DNA of 64,000 bases from Protula sp. h YS-2021 (taxonomy: Eukaryota > Annelida > Polychaeta > Sabellida > Serpulidae), in contig OX457028.1 of NCBI GenBank assembly GCA_949752745.1, positions 8,694,389 to 8,758,388 on the forward strand, written 5' to 3'. Below are positions 35,105 through 45,730 of this stretch, piece after piece. A program made the translations under genes and the position numbers. Below the pieces are notes generated by a model. It was not told where the DNA came from, searched no databases, and was given only the letters and a program-made list of their open reading frames with translations. Numbering within the stretch: position 1 is the first letter of the stretch; every line of letters begins with the position of its first letter.

Positions 35105-36003
35105 AATTAGGGGTCGCCGTAAGATCAAGTTAAAACTAGACAGATTTCGCCACTGAGCGACGAAATAAACGCTTGAAAACATTCTAAACTTTCGCCTTTT
35201 GACTTCAACGTGACCTTGAGATGAAGCTCACCGAAAGTTATACTTGCGAACATCGAAGAGGGTTTGGAGGTCGAAAATGAGGTCAAAACTGCTTTATCTC
35301 TTACCGTTTTCTAGATACAGTGCAACTTCCGGTCTGGCCTCGAAAGTTACCTTGACGTTAAGGTCACCGAAGGGTATATCTTATGTACCGTTGAGGAGAG
35401 GGTGGAAGTCGAAATGAGGTCGAAATTGCTCTTCTCTTACCGTTTTCGAGATAAAGGGCAACTTCCGTTTTTTTACTCGTAAGTTATACCTTACGTAACG
35501 TCTTAAGGAGAGGGAGGTCAAAATTGCTCTATCTCATAGTTTTTGAGATATAGTGCAACTTCATGCTTTTGATCCGAAAGTGAACTTGAGTTCAGGGTCA
35601 ACGAAATTTGTGCCTAACCGAACCTCCTAAAGGAGGTGGAGGTCGTGGGTCTTGATCGATTTCTTCAGGTTGGTCTTATCAAGCACATAAATTAAACTTC
35701 CTTTGAGAAAGCAGTTATTCTTTATCCTCTATAAAACTATGTGAAACACTCCTTTTCAAACTGCTAACAGCACCAACTTGTAATTGTATATGTCAAGTGA
35801 ATGAGTTTGCAACAAAACCTTAAAAGTTAAAAAAATCAAGAACTTCTTCTCTTTGTAACGAAAAGAGCACTGTCAGCAGTTTGTAAAAAGCCTTGTACGT
35901 ACAATTAACCGCCTTCAGTAAAATCAAAATTGCAGAGAGCAGTAGCTGGCAGTTAGCCCTCCAGTATCGTCCAATCACAAGCGAGTATGCCCACAGCTTG
36001 TGG
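35105..36003 (+). repeat. 3' non-coding region or U3 of the BEL element, with 4-fold internal repeat
   Basis: A start like tgttaattaggggtcgccg near 35105 is a possible LTR start. From about 35190 to 35620 a unit of roughly 130 bp repeats about four times: gaccttgag.t.aaggtcaccgaa, then gaggtcgaaaatgaggtcaa, then tatctcttaccgttttcgag, then ata.agtgcaacttc. A related copy is at 62.35-62.56 kb. Confidence 0.55.
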
Positions 36004-36154
36004 ACTTCTCCCCAAAATTCATGAACCACACAGACACACGTACACATACACACTGACACATTGTTCCTGTATGGATTACTGTAAACATGTTGTTGAGTCG
36101 TGCGTTAACGAATAAACGGAAGAAACATTATTCGTGTTTCTGTCGCATTCAACA
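36004..36154 (+). repeat. 3' LTR segment (R/U5-like part)
   Basis: Matches 29549-29695, ending in attcaaca against ggttcaaca at the left copy. Confidence 0.7.
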
Positions 36155-36630
36155 GTTGCCCTATCATTTAAATTGATTTGCCACTGATTGCTTTACAAAC
36201 TGAAGACCTGTTAGTTATCTCTTAGCTGAGCAAATGTTTGAAAAATTTACATATTTTGACTGGCGTTTGGCCTGAAATGCTATATGTAGGGATTCCAATG
36301 GGAACACAAGGGCTTCAAATAAAATATAATGTCTTTAATGGCAACGTAATGTTATTCCTATTATAATCAATTTGCTCGAGACGCTCGGCTTTGCAGAACA
36401 TAAACGAATAATGTTTTAATCATTTGAGAAAGATTTATTCTGAGGGTCTATGTTCACTGACACACTACTTTTGTTAGCTTTAGGTTAATTTAACAAATGC
36501 AGTCTTTAACATGAATTTTACCTAACAAAGATGTGGTTTTAACAACATCAGACACTTCAAAATTATTTAAATTATTGGTAAGAATTCTAAAGCTCAACTT
36601 TTACAACTCTATTTTGAAATTGTTAACAGA

Positions 36631-37178
36631 CGTTTAAAACGCTTTATATACAGTAAATATTTTAGCAATGTCCGTATATGCAAGACTCTAATAAAAGAGA
36701 CACAGCAACGCTGCAACAATTGATCAGGCTATCACAACCCAAGAACTCATATCAAAACCATAGTTGGCAACCTTTCTGGGCGATGGCTGCTTTGGTGCTA
36801 TATTCTTAGCTTTCACCTTCTAGCTTACTTTTTGCTTTAACCATAGTCACTTGGTTGCTGTCTTAGAAGCTCTTTCTCTGTAATTCCCAACATCCTACAA
36901 ATTTCGTTTAAAACGCTTTATATACAGTAAATATTTTTAGCAATGTCCGTATGTGCAAGACTCCAATAAAAGAGACAAAGCAACGCTGCAACAATTCATC
37001 AGGCTATCGCAACCCAAGGATTCATACCAAAACCATAGTTGGCAACCTTTCTGGGCGATGGCTGCTTTGGTGTTATATTCTTAGCTTTCACCTTCTAGCT
37101 TACTTTTTGCTTTAACCATAGCCACTTGGTTGCTGTCTCGGAAGCTCTTTCTCTGTAATTCCCAACATCCTACAAAAT
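36631..37178. repeat. Recent tandem duplication, 2 x 274 bp
   Basis: The unit begins cgtttaaaacgctttatata at 36631 and again at 36905, and runs to ttcccaacatcctacaaa. Only about a dozen differences are visible between copies. Confidence 0.9.
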
Positions 37179-38324
37179 TTCCAGACATATCTGCAAACGA
37201 ATCTTGGACAGCTCACTTCAATAGGCTGACAGCATGCTTTCCAACCGCTTCTTCATACTCATTTCTAAGATCTTCATGCTTGGCTATTTTTGGCTATATC
37301 TCCCCAGCTCGACTCACTCCTCCAACGGCGCAATTATTTCTATCATTTACTCCTCTTAATATCTTAATACAAGATTTTGTCGTAGATTCCTAAGACAGAT
37401 ACTGTATTTTTCATATATAACAGTGCACAGTAACCAATATATTATTTTCTAGGTACACGTCGTCTATTTTCACTGGTGGATAAGGTTTTGGTCTAACATT
37501 CTAACATTCTTAGATCCGTACAATTTCTTCCAGTACTCAATATATGGTTTCATTTACCTACTCATCAAATGATACCAAACACAAAAATACAAGATTTCAG
37601 TAATACTACACAACGGGATCTTTCTTTTGTTGCTTATGTGTGTCTTTCAAAATTATTTCGTTGTGTATAAATTGATAAAGCATTTAGTTTTACGATAACC
37701 TTATTTATTATCCACGTATCAATTCTTTTATTCTGAATTATAGCTTTAGAACACTTTTCTAATCAGGATTAGACAGCATAGCTAATTCTTTCTTAAGATA
37801 TCTTAAAAACAAATTCAAATTGTTTTCTAAAGCATAATTTCAGATGCCTAAAATGGATTTGGAGATATTTACATTTGTATTTCGTATATATATATATAAA
37901 GCTCTACTCTAGACATTAAAGCATTTAGAAAAATATTTTTATTTTGATACGTAAAACTCTAGCAGTTCAATTTTAATGGTCAAATGTATTGTTAAAAGTG
38001 TATTTGCAGAAATTCACAAAAGTTTATAAGTGTCAAATAAACATATGTTCTGCCGTCTGTATTAATTTCTTCTAGTCTTTTTCACGATAGCAACTATCAA
38101 TAAAGAATTTGCATATAATAACGTCATTGTTTTTCAGTTACTCACAGAAAGTATGGCGGCACCGGAAGTGTGTTGTAAAGACTGAATCAATGCCAAATGC
38201 ATCATAGGTATGCATATAAATGATAAAAATCATAAGTTACAAACAGATTGTGCTGCACAAGCCGTCAACCAGTTTTCACTGAGTATAATTTGCACTGGTT
38301 CCCTGGCTGTTTTTCAAACTCCAT

Positions 38325-38600
38325 GTTTACGTGATCATTAACATGTATGATATTGGTGCAATCAACCAGAAATATAGTATAAAAGTTGCATGGTTTCCGT
38401 CGTCTTATTTATCACAGGATAATCAAAATATATAAACATTCGTCATGTCTGCGTGACTATTAACCTGTGTGATGTTTGCGCAATCACACACAAACAATTG
38501 ACCAACACCTTGATTGGTTTTCGTTAGCTTATTTTACCACAAAATAAACAGAATACAAACTTTTGTCACATTTACGTGAGATTAACATGTGCACAAGGGA
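38325..38600. repeat. Imperfect tandem repeat, about 120 bp, 2.4 copies
   Basis: catgtttacgtgatcattaa with following catgt.tgat.ttg.gcaatca recurs at about 38325, 38445 and 38568 with many differences. Confidence 0.6.
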
Positions 38601-39220
38601 ATGAAAAAGTTCCTAGCCTATAATTTCCATTTTATACTTCCTCACTCAAATTCAATATCACATCCCTCTTGAGTTTCACATATTTTAAACTGCATCTTAG
38701 ACATAATGTAAAAAAATGCATTTTTATATCTAAAATTGAATTTCAGATTTATGAAATAGAATTTTAGACATCTTTAAAGATGTTGACACTAATTTCTTTC
38801 AGGTATCTTTCAAAATGTTGGCAATAGATGCCAAAATGGCATTCCATATTCCACCAATGGGAAAAATCTAGATATTTGCCTATGCAAGTATCCTAAGTCA
38901 TCCAAAACACAGAAAATCTCCAAATGGTAGAGATATAGAACAAAAATTAACGAAATTATCACATTCACACTGCCTATTATCTGTTTGCAACATATTTCAA
39001 CATTCATCAATGTTATTATTGTTATTTTATTTTAATTCTTACCCTTAGAAAGTGGCAAAATTTAGTTTCTGGCATATATAAAGCTTATGTATATTCAAGT
39101 GCCATACCACAGGCAAAAGCCTTAAACATATTGCATAAGATATTAAACATAACCCTCAATATGCATTCTACAAGTCTTTAGTGACGTGTCTATTTATATG
39201 TTTGGTTAAGAAAAGAGAAC

Positions 39221-39525
39221 ATAAGTAGATCACATGTCACTAGTATTGGACACACTGGTATAAGGTTAGAACCAATTAGCTAATAATGGCTCATGAATCG
39301 TTCTCCAATCAAACAACAAAACATATCTAATGACCGAGTGATATAACCAATAACAAAACATAAACAAAAGAAAACATAAGTAGGTCACATATCACTAGTA
39401 TTGGACACACTGGTATAAGGTTTGTGCCAAATAGCTAATAATGGCTCATGAATCGTTCTCCACTTAAACAACAAAACATATTTAATGACCAAGTGATATA
39501 TCCAACAACAAAACATAAATAATCA
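39221..39525. repeat. Tandem duplication, 2 x 155 bp
   Basis: The segment ataagtagatcacatgtcac at 39221 recurs at 39376 as ataagtaggtcacatatcac, and the match continues through cactagtattggacacactg to the acaaaacataaa end. Confidence 0.9.
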
Positions 39526-40235
39526 ATTTTAAAGAGGACTGCACCACAATATCCTGATTATTTCATTGTTGCTATGTGCAGTGTATCAAAAAAATTAGAC
39601 TAAACACTTTTATGTTTTAGCCGGGGCTTTTTGTGTGTTATAGCATTTGTTGGAAAATTTTATATTTATGCAATTATGCTGAAAATCAATTTAGTGAGTC
39701 TTTAAATGTATTAAAACGTCTTTTATAATGTTAATCATTTTTAAAATAAGATTCCTCTGATGTTGACAAATTTTTACATTGAACTCAAAATAATAGCATG
39801 TGCAAAAAAAAAACCAATTGTGAGAAAACAACAATGGAAAATATTACACAAGATAACGTAGCTCGTTTTTTATTCCGTATATCTTACTTGAAAGAAAACA
39901 TATAAGGAATATCCTACTGCTAAACGTGGCATTAGATACTTGATAGGCTTAGCAAAAGACTGTTCAGACTGGTTTTGTTTCAACAAGACTACTTCGTATG
40001 ACATATCTACCAGTTCTGTTAAAAAAAGGTAGAGTGTCATTTTAAATCATAAATTTAACATTCTAAGACACTATTTGAAATAGTGATTGAGAGATTTTTT
40101 GGTATTATGCGGAGGCGTCTCCCTGTTAGAGTTTCATTTATTCTTAAAATACATATTAAGAGATTAGAAAGAAATAATTGCTTTAAAAAGGCTTGTAATA
40201 CATGTTAATGTAGTGTTTTAAAACGGAACATTGCT

Positions 40236-40592
40236 ATGTTAAATTTAAAAAAAAACGGATTTCTTTTTCTTAACATAGCATATAAGTACATTTTTAAACG
40301 CAAAATCCACAAATTGATCTCAAACATACTTGAAAAGAAAAACCATGGCGTTCCCTACGACAAGTTCGTACCAAAACCCGAACTGGCTGCCGCGATCCTG
40401 TCGTGCTTTGTACTAAACGCCTCACATGAGCCATTTCCAGTCACCATTGAACAACACATAAAAAGAAAGGAATTATACAGCGTGTGCACAATAGCAGTAT
40501 CCCATTTACAACAGATTATTATTCGAAAGTATATCAAACTAAGACACACAGCACGCAGAATTGCACCTTTAAAACATTTACGATTACCTTAA
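40236..40592 (+). other. 118-codon ORF in a GC-richer island, not recognised
   Basis: The middle (about 40340-40500) is clearly more GC-rich than its surroundings and reads KFVPKPELAAAILSCFVLNA on this strand; the opposite strand is also open for 64 codons. I do not recognise a family. It could be part of a dispersed repeat, since a tRNA-SINE follows within 30 bases. Confidence 0.25.
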
Positions 40593-40611
40593 ATCGCTTT
40601 TGATTTTGCTA

Positions 40612-40750
40612 GAGATGACGGTTAGCTCAGTTTGTTAGAGCGTTGGTATGGTAATCCGAATGCGAGTTCGATTCCAGCTCGGGTTGGTCGACAGTGGATT
40701 GACGTGCAATTCAATTGCTTTAGCTAGGCTATATACCAAATTGAAACGGT
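40612..40750 (+). mobile_element. tRNA-derived SINE
   Basis: ggttagctcagtttgttaga is an A box with D arm and gagttcgattcc a B box, spaced as in a tRNA. The variable region is short and the acceptor stem does not pair. After the tRNA part comes a tRNA-unrelated tail (gattgacgtgcaattcaatt, gctttagcta) also seen at 24.6 kb. RNA polymerase III promoter boxes look intact. Confidence 0.65.
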
Positions 40751-41033
40751 TACACATTTTTTCCCAATAAGAAATCAGTGTGAAGTTTTGTTTTACGATA
40801 TAAACTGCAACAAAAGTAAAACAAAAGGAACTTAATAATACTAATTATAACACACAAAGAACAGATGCTATAACAAATTTGAATTTTTGTCAAATATGTA
40901 ATTGATTATTCAAGTTGTTTCATTCCCAAAAATCGCAATAACTCTGCAATTAATAAACTTAAATAATTAATTATATATTTATATCAATTTAAAATTTAGA
41001 TATGTATCTGTACTACCGCCTGTTTTTTCGTGA

Positions 41034-41078
41034 TATATATATATATATATATATATATGCGTGTGTGTGTGTGTGTGC
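41034..41078. repeat. (TA)n-(TG)n compound microsatellite
   Basis: About 12 TA units followed by about 8 GT/TG units. Confidence 0.95.
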
Positions 41079-41204
41079 ATATGTGTTGTCTCACATTCGT
41101 CAATATTCTTGTGAGGAAATATTATATCAGAATAAAGTGACAGTAAGTGGGAAATTAAATAAAAAGAGGAAAAAGATTCAAGAATGTTTATCAAAACGCC
41201 CATG

Positions 41205-41285
41205 TTAAGCTCTCCCTCTCTACCTCCCTCTCTCCCTCCCTCCCACTCCCTGCTTCCCATTTCCTCCCTCGCTCCCTACTTTCCT
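41205..41285. repeat. Pyrimidine tract (CCCT/CTCC-rich)
   Basis: Nearly pure C/T over about 80 bases on the + strand. Confidence 0.9.
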
Positions 41286-41651
41286 CCCACTTAAACCCAA
41301 ATTTCAAAATATTACTTTTTGGCGTTTTCATGAACGCATGACCGAGGTTTTTAACTATCTTTCTATATTCACACCACCACCAGTTACTCATATAAGATAT
41401 CGCCAAAATCTATATGCTTAAAAAGGAGCGTTAACGCTTAAAGACGTCGTACAATACTCTTCTTGCTTATGTTTTCTTAAATTAAGGCATAAATGAAAAG
41501 ATTCACAAAGCAGCCGGTGCGGTTGGTTCATCCATGTGTTTATATGTATTGTTTATAAGGCCCCAACAATGTGGAGGTGAGTGTGGGTTCCTTCCCTGGT
41601 TCCCTTTCTCTTTTTAAATGTCTATGTCAGACTTCTCAATTAGCATGTTTG

Positions 41652-41670
41652 TTATTATTATTATTATCAT

Positions 41671-41719
<49 letters not shown>
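41652..41719. repeat. (ATT)n-(TAG)n trinucleotide repeat
   Basis: Six ATT units, a short break, then 16 TAG units. Confidence 0.97.
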
Positions 41720-41720
<1 letters not shown>

Positions 41721-42182
41721 ATTGCTGTTTCAGTAATGAAAGTATTAGTGTACTGTTAGCAATAGAATTAGTTTTAAAAGTGGTAGTAGGAGTAAAATAA
41801 GATGAAATAATGGTAGAAGTACTAATGTATTGATAATATTATCTTTGTTATTTTATTGTATATAACTAATAGGACTTCGGGTTCCTCTGATTTTAACTTT
41901 TGATTTGTTTTATATGCTTAAGTATGCTTTAGTTGCCGAAGTGGATTGCTTGCAACGAGGCACTAGTAGGACGCCATCAAACTATTGGAAGGGATGAGAG
42001 GGGCGGACTGAGGCAAATATAAACAAATATCTAGTGGGTAAAGCTTGAAATACTTTTCCATCCCATGATTATGAGCCCGATATAATCTAAAATACATCGC
42101 AAAATATATTATTGCATTATCATATGTCCACATTTTGTTCAAGTGAATCTGTGACATCTAATTATTAGATAAAAATTGTTTT

Positions 42183-42238
42183 ATGATATGGATTCTATAT
42201 GGAAACCGATCTCTCTCTCTCTTTCTCTTTCTCTCTCT

Positions 42239-42302
<64 letters not shown>

Positions 42303-42355
42303 ACACACACTCCTGTTGTTTTATGACATGGGTTCTAAATGGAAACTGATCTCTT

Positions 42356-42424
<69 letters not shown>

Positions 42425-42475
42425 TTCTTTCTTTCTTTCTCCCTCTCTCCCCGTCTCTCCGTGTTTCTTTTTTCT
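42183..42475. repeat. (TC)n tracts in a duplicated 138-bp unit
   Basis: ttttatgatatggattctat precedes one (TC)n run and ttttatgacatgggttctaa precedes the second, both followed by atggaaac.gatctct. The microsatellite and its flank were duplicated together. Confidence 0.85.
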
Positions 42476-43362
42476 ATCTCATACTGTCCTTCTTTCTCCT
42501 CCATTTCCCTCCTTTGATGCATATTAATTTTTAATTTTTCTAACTTGGCACTTACTTCTCAAACGTTTGGCACATAAATACTCGCTTTGAGATAAATATT
42601 TGCCAAGGTAAGCCTTAGAAATGTTTCTGTGCAGAATGAATCTGTGACAATCCTTGCAATTAACGCCCTAGAACAATTATTTGTTATGTAACTCAGTATT
42701 CATTACTTTTTATTCACACAACAAGAATAAGAAACCTTTATCGTTCTCACTAATTTTACTTTTCATCATAAAAATTAATCACAACATTTGAAAAGCGAAT
42801 GCATTTTTTCCAAAGCCATATTGGTACTTGAAAATCATTCAATGAATTAAAAATAATTTTCATTTCCATTAAATTTAAAAGCAGTTTAACACAACGAAGG
42901 GATGATTTTTTTATTAATGATAGCTTTATTAAAAATTTTAGAGCCAAATCTTGGAATGATGTTCACTAATTCGGTGTGGATTATGATTTGAACCGTTGTC
43001 CAAGTTCAGTCACAATGCAAAAAATGCCTTAAATCAGGTTGAAGGATATCGATATTGATTAGATGTTCTTGCGCACAAGAAAAACTTTCACAATACAAAA
43101 ATACGTTACTTTCACATTCTTTAGAAGTACAAATTTTCGGAAGATAAAAAGCATTTTATGTAAAACACTGGCCATGATATCGGTTGGTTTTGCCTCGTAC
43201 AGTGCATCTTACAGTCTTACAGGCACAGGTCTGTATGAATCGGCACACTTAAAAAGGGAGAATGTTCTTAAACCACATTAGTTTTATCATTGGAAGTATA
43301 GTCAGTATAGTAACGACATCTCAAGTTTAGTAAGCTTTTACAGTTATGTTTACATTAGTTAT

Positions 43363-43368
43363 TTTAAT
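43363..43368 (-). promoter_or_regulatory. Candidate poly(A) signal (ATTAAA) for the CILP-like gene
   Basis: Reads ATTAAA on the - strand about 115 nt after the stop at 43482. No AATAAA is closer. A weak call in AT-rich DNA. Confidence 0.25.
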
Positions 43369-43481
43369 ATACTTTACCTTTGTCAATTTAGTATTAGTAC
43401 AGTTTTAAACTTGATAATTATTACAGCGCCGGCTTATAGAAATCGTTTAGGCAATTTTATACCGTTTATGCTTATCATCTA

Positions 43482-45730
43482 TTACGGTGCACAATCAAAT
43501 TTCACTGCCCACGATTCGAGTCCAATATCTGTTGGTACATCTACATATGATGTACCGAATTCATCATTTCTGCATGCCGCTTCGGCTTTCTGAGCTGCGT
43601 CTGCTGGAAATAATTCCTGTTCAACGCAATAAACTCCGGCAATCTTGCCATAGGTTTGACCACGCAGGATTTTCATGGAAAACACTGTCCTGTCCTCATT
43701 TACTGTGCCTCCCACACCCTCTAGGTCAAAATATTCGTCAATTTTACAAGCACCCTCGCTCCCATCACGGAATGAGAACACCTTAAAAATAGGCTGTTCT
43801 GCGTATGTTACTGGGGAAGTTATCGCATGGTCGCTTACATCACCTGACCATCTGGTTTGAATGCACAATGCACCAGTATGTTCATAAGGAGGGTTTTTTT
43901 GAAAACCATTTTCTACACAGCCATGCATTTGTCCGTAAGCTGTGCCGTTCTCTATTGTGTAACCGTCGTTATGTTCGTACTCAGTCACTTCCGATGTTAC
44001 AGCAAATGCAATAGAACTATCGTAATTTTTCACTAGAATTTTGACATAGCACACAGCGAATTCAGCGTACTCTGCATACCACGACAACATGTTTAGTCTT
44101 CTTGAACTGTACGCACTATCATCTACTAGATTTATTGGTTCAAGGTTAACTGTGTAATCTTTCTCCTTCACATCACATTCATCTTTTAGCTTGTTTTTGT
44201 AAAACCGAAAGTGGTTACCGCGATCGTCTTGCGTACCTGAAATTAAAGCATGGCTACATGCATCACTATATGCCCATTTCTTTAAGTCACCCTCATGACC
44301 ATCCCAATCATAAAACGGACCTTCATTTGCTACAAGCTGTCTGTCCATTTGCGTGTAAATAGCTGGGTAATTAGGATCATCTTCAAACAATTCTTCTCTG
44401 TATTCAAGTTTTTCTCTTAGACTACTTTCAATGCCACGGTGGATATCAGGAACGTGTGACGTATCGCATTGAGCGCCTTTGTCATCAATCTCAGCAATAA
44501 TATAACCTTGGGTTCCACCAGGATAGGCAATTTCATCCGAGCCGGTTCCCGTGTCGCATGGGATAACAAGGCACGTGCCTTCATCTTCATCTGGATCGTC
44601 GGACCAGGAGATTGTAGCAGCCTTGTCATACACTTTTCTATCCTGGCCAGGATATACTTCAGCTAGAGCTACTGGTCTGACATCGCCAACATCGTCATAT
44701 GAGTCAAAGCTGTCATCATTGAATACACCAATTTTGGCATGACACGTTATACCTGTGTCGTAATCGAAGTTTGTCCACGTTCTTTGTACATAGTCATCGT
44801 AGTGCAAGTCTGCTACAATGAAATTGGCCGCCTTGAATCCTTGCATTGAACGGTATGTTGTGCTGTTTGTGACGTCACCTAAATAACCCCACTGCCCAGT
44901 GGATGGACTGATCTGCCACAGCTTTAGTTTGGTTTCAATTTTAAGGCTCTTTGGTACGAGATCGGCGTTAAAAGCCACAGAGATGTCAGGTTTAAGGCCC
45001 AAAGGATTGCTACCTGCCCTGAAGTCGAGATAAAACATCCCTAAAGAATTTAATCGTTGTGTTTCACCCTCTTTATCCTCGTAGCTTAAGTCACTGGGAC
45101 TGACAAACATGCTTCGCTGATTTCGCGGATCAACTACTGTAACGGATGTGTTAACTGACCCAGTATATAATGACCCATCGGTCAAATAGAAAGAATTTGC
45201 AGGGATGTAAACTTCGCCAAATGGTACGGTTTGGTCTTCATCCTTCAGCTCAATTACATTATTCTGTGTAGAATCTATTACTTTTTCGGGTTGTTTTAGG
45301 AGCAATGTGATGGTGCACCGATAAATACGTTTGTCTTTTAATTTTTCTAAATCGATCCGTTTAGTGCTAGAGGCATGATAACCATAACCAGTATCTTCTA
45401 CATGCAATACCACACCCTTAGTACTGGACGGAACCGTAACATAAAATATACCGTCTTTATTTGCCTCATCAACTTCAGTATTATTAACAAACACTGTAGC
45501 ATATCCAACTGGTCCCCCACTTACACTTTTTACACGCCCTATGATGCGAATATTATTAGATGGACACTGACCACACCCACAAGCGGTCGTGACGACCATA
45601 GTCATATCACCAGTCAAACACTGAACCTCAACAGTAGTGAATTCCGTTCTCGTGCAGCAGTTCTTTTGGCTGTCGTCTTCGGAAATGCAACCTCCTTCAT
45701 TTCCAGCTGACGCCATTCTGCATGGATTTC
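43482..45730 (-). CDS. CILP-like gene last exon: C-terminal region
   Basis: The acceptor gtttgtag precedes 45730; entry phase 1; stop at 43484-43482. It opens with NPCRMASAGNEGGC and a CTG...ACGCGQCPS Cys cluster, then a second beta module (IIGRVKSVSGGPVGYATVFV), a long FReD-free region with WQISPSTGQWGYLGDVT, and late Cys pairs. It is the typical CILP C-terminal region, without introns. The terminal residues are SWAVKFDCAP. The ATG at 45740 that opens the raw ORF lies within the intron and is not the start. Confidence 0.85.

Larger units (their letters stand above)
29549..36154 (+). mobile_element. Degenerate BEL/Pao LTR retrotransposon
   Basis: The order gag (DUF1759-type), zinc knuckle, protease, reverse transcriptase, RNase H, integrase, with reverse transcriptase and peptidase A17-type parts, is that of BEL/Pao elements. 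Each domain is recognisable but split by stops and frameshifts, so the copy is dead. A similar segment of about 150 bp flanks it (29549-29695 and 36004-36154), with shared features such as cacacagacacac, tactgtaaacatgttgttga and gtcgtgcgttaacga. The LTR-like part at the 5' end is much shorter than expected, so the left LTR is probably truncated. Insertion lies between the two cellular genes. Target-site duplication not identified. Confidence 0.85.
36155..43362. other. Gene-poor stretch between element and CILP-like gene
   Basis: Apart from the SINE, tandem duplications and simple repeats listed separately, I see no coding exon. An ORF at 40236-40592 is discussed on its own. Confidence 0.5.

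Noticed and set aside
40621..40690. Functional tRNA gene
   Set aside because: A and B boxes are good, but the acceptor stem does not pair and the variable region is short; a SINE-type tail follows.
42181..42534. Arg-Glu or Ser-Leu repeat ORFs
   Set aside because: Translation of (TC)n/(GA)n microsatellites.
45375..45710. 111-codon + strand ORF opposite the CILP-like last exon
   Set aside because: Antisense shadow of a well-supported coding exon; no motif seen.
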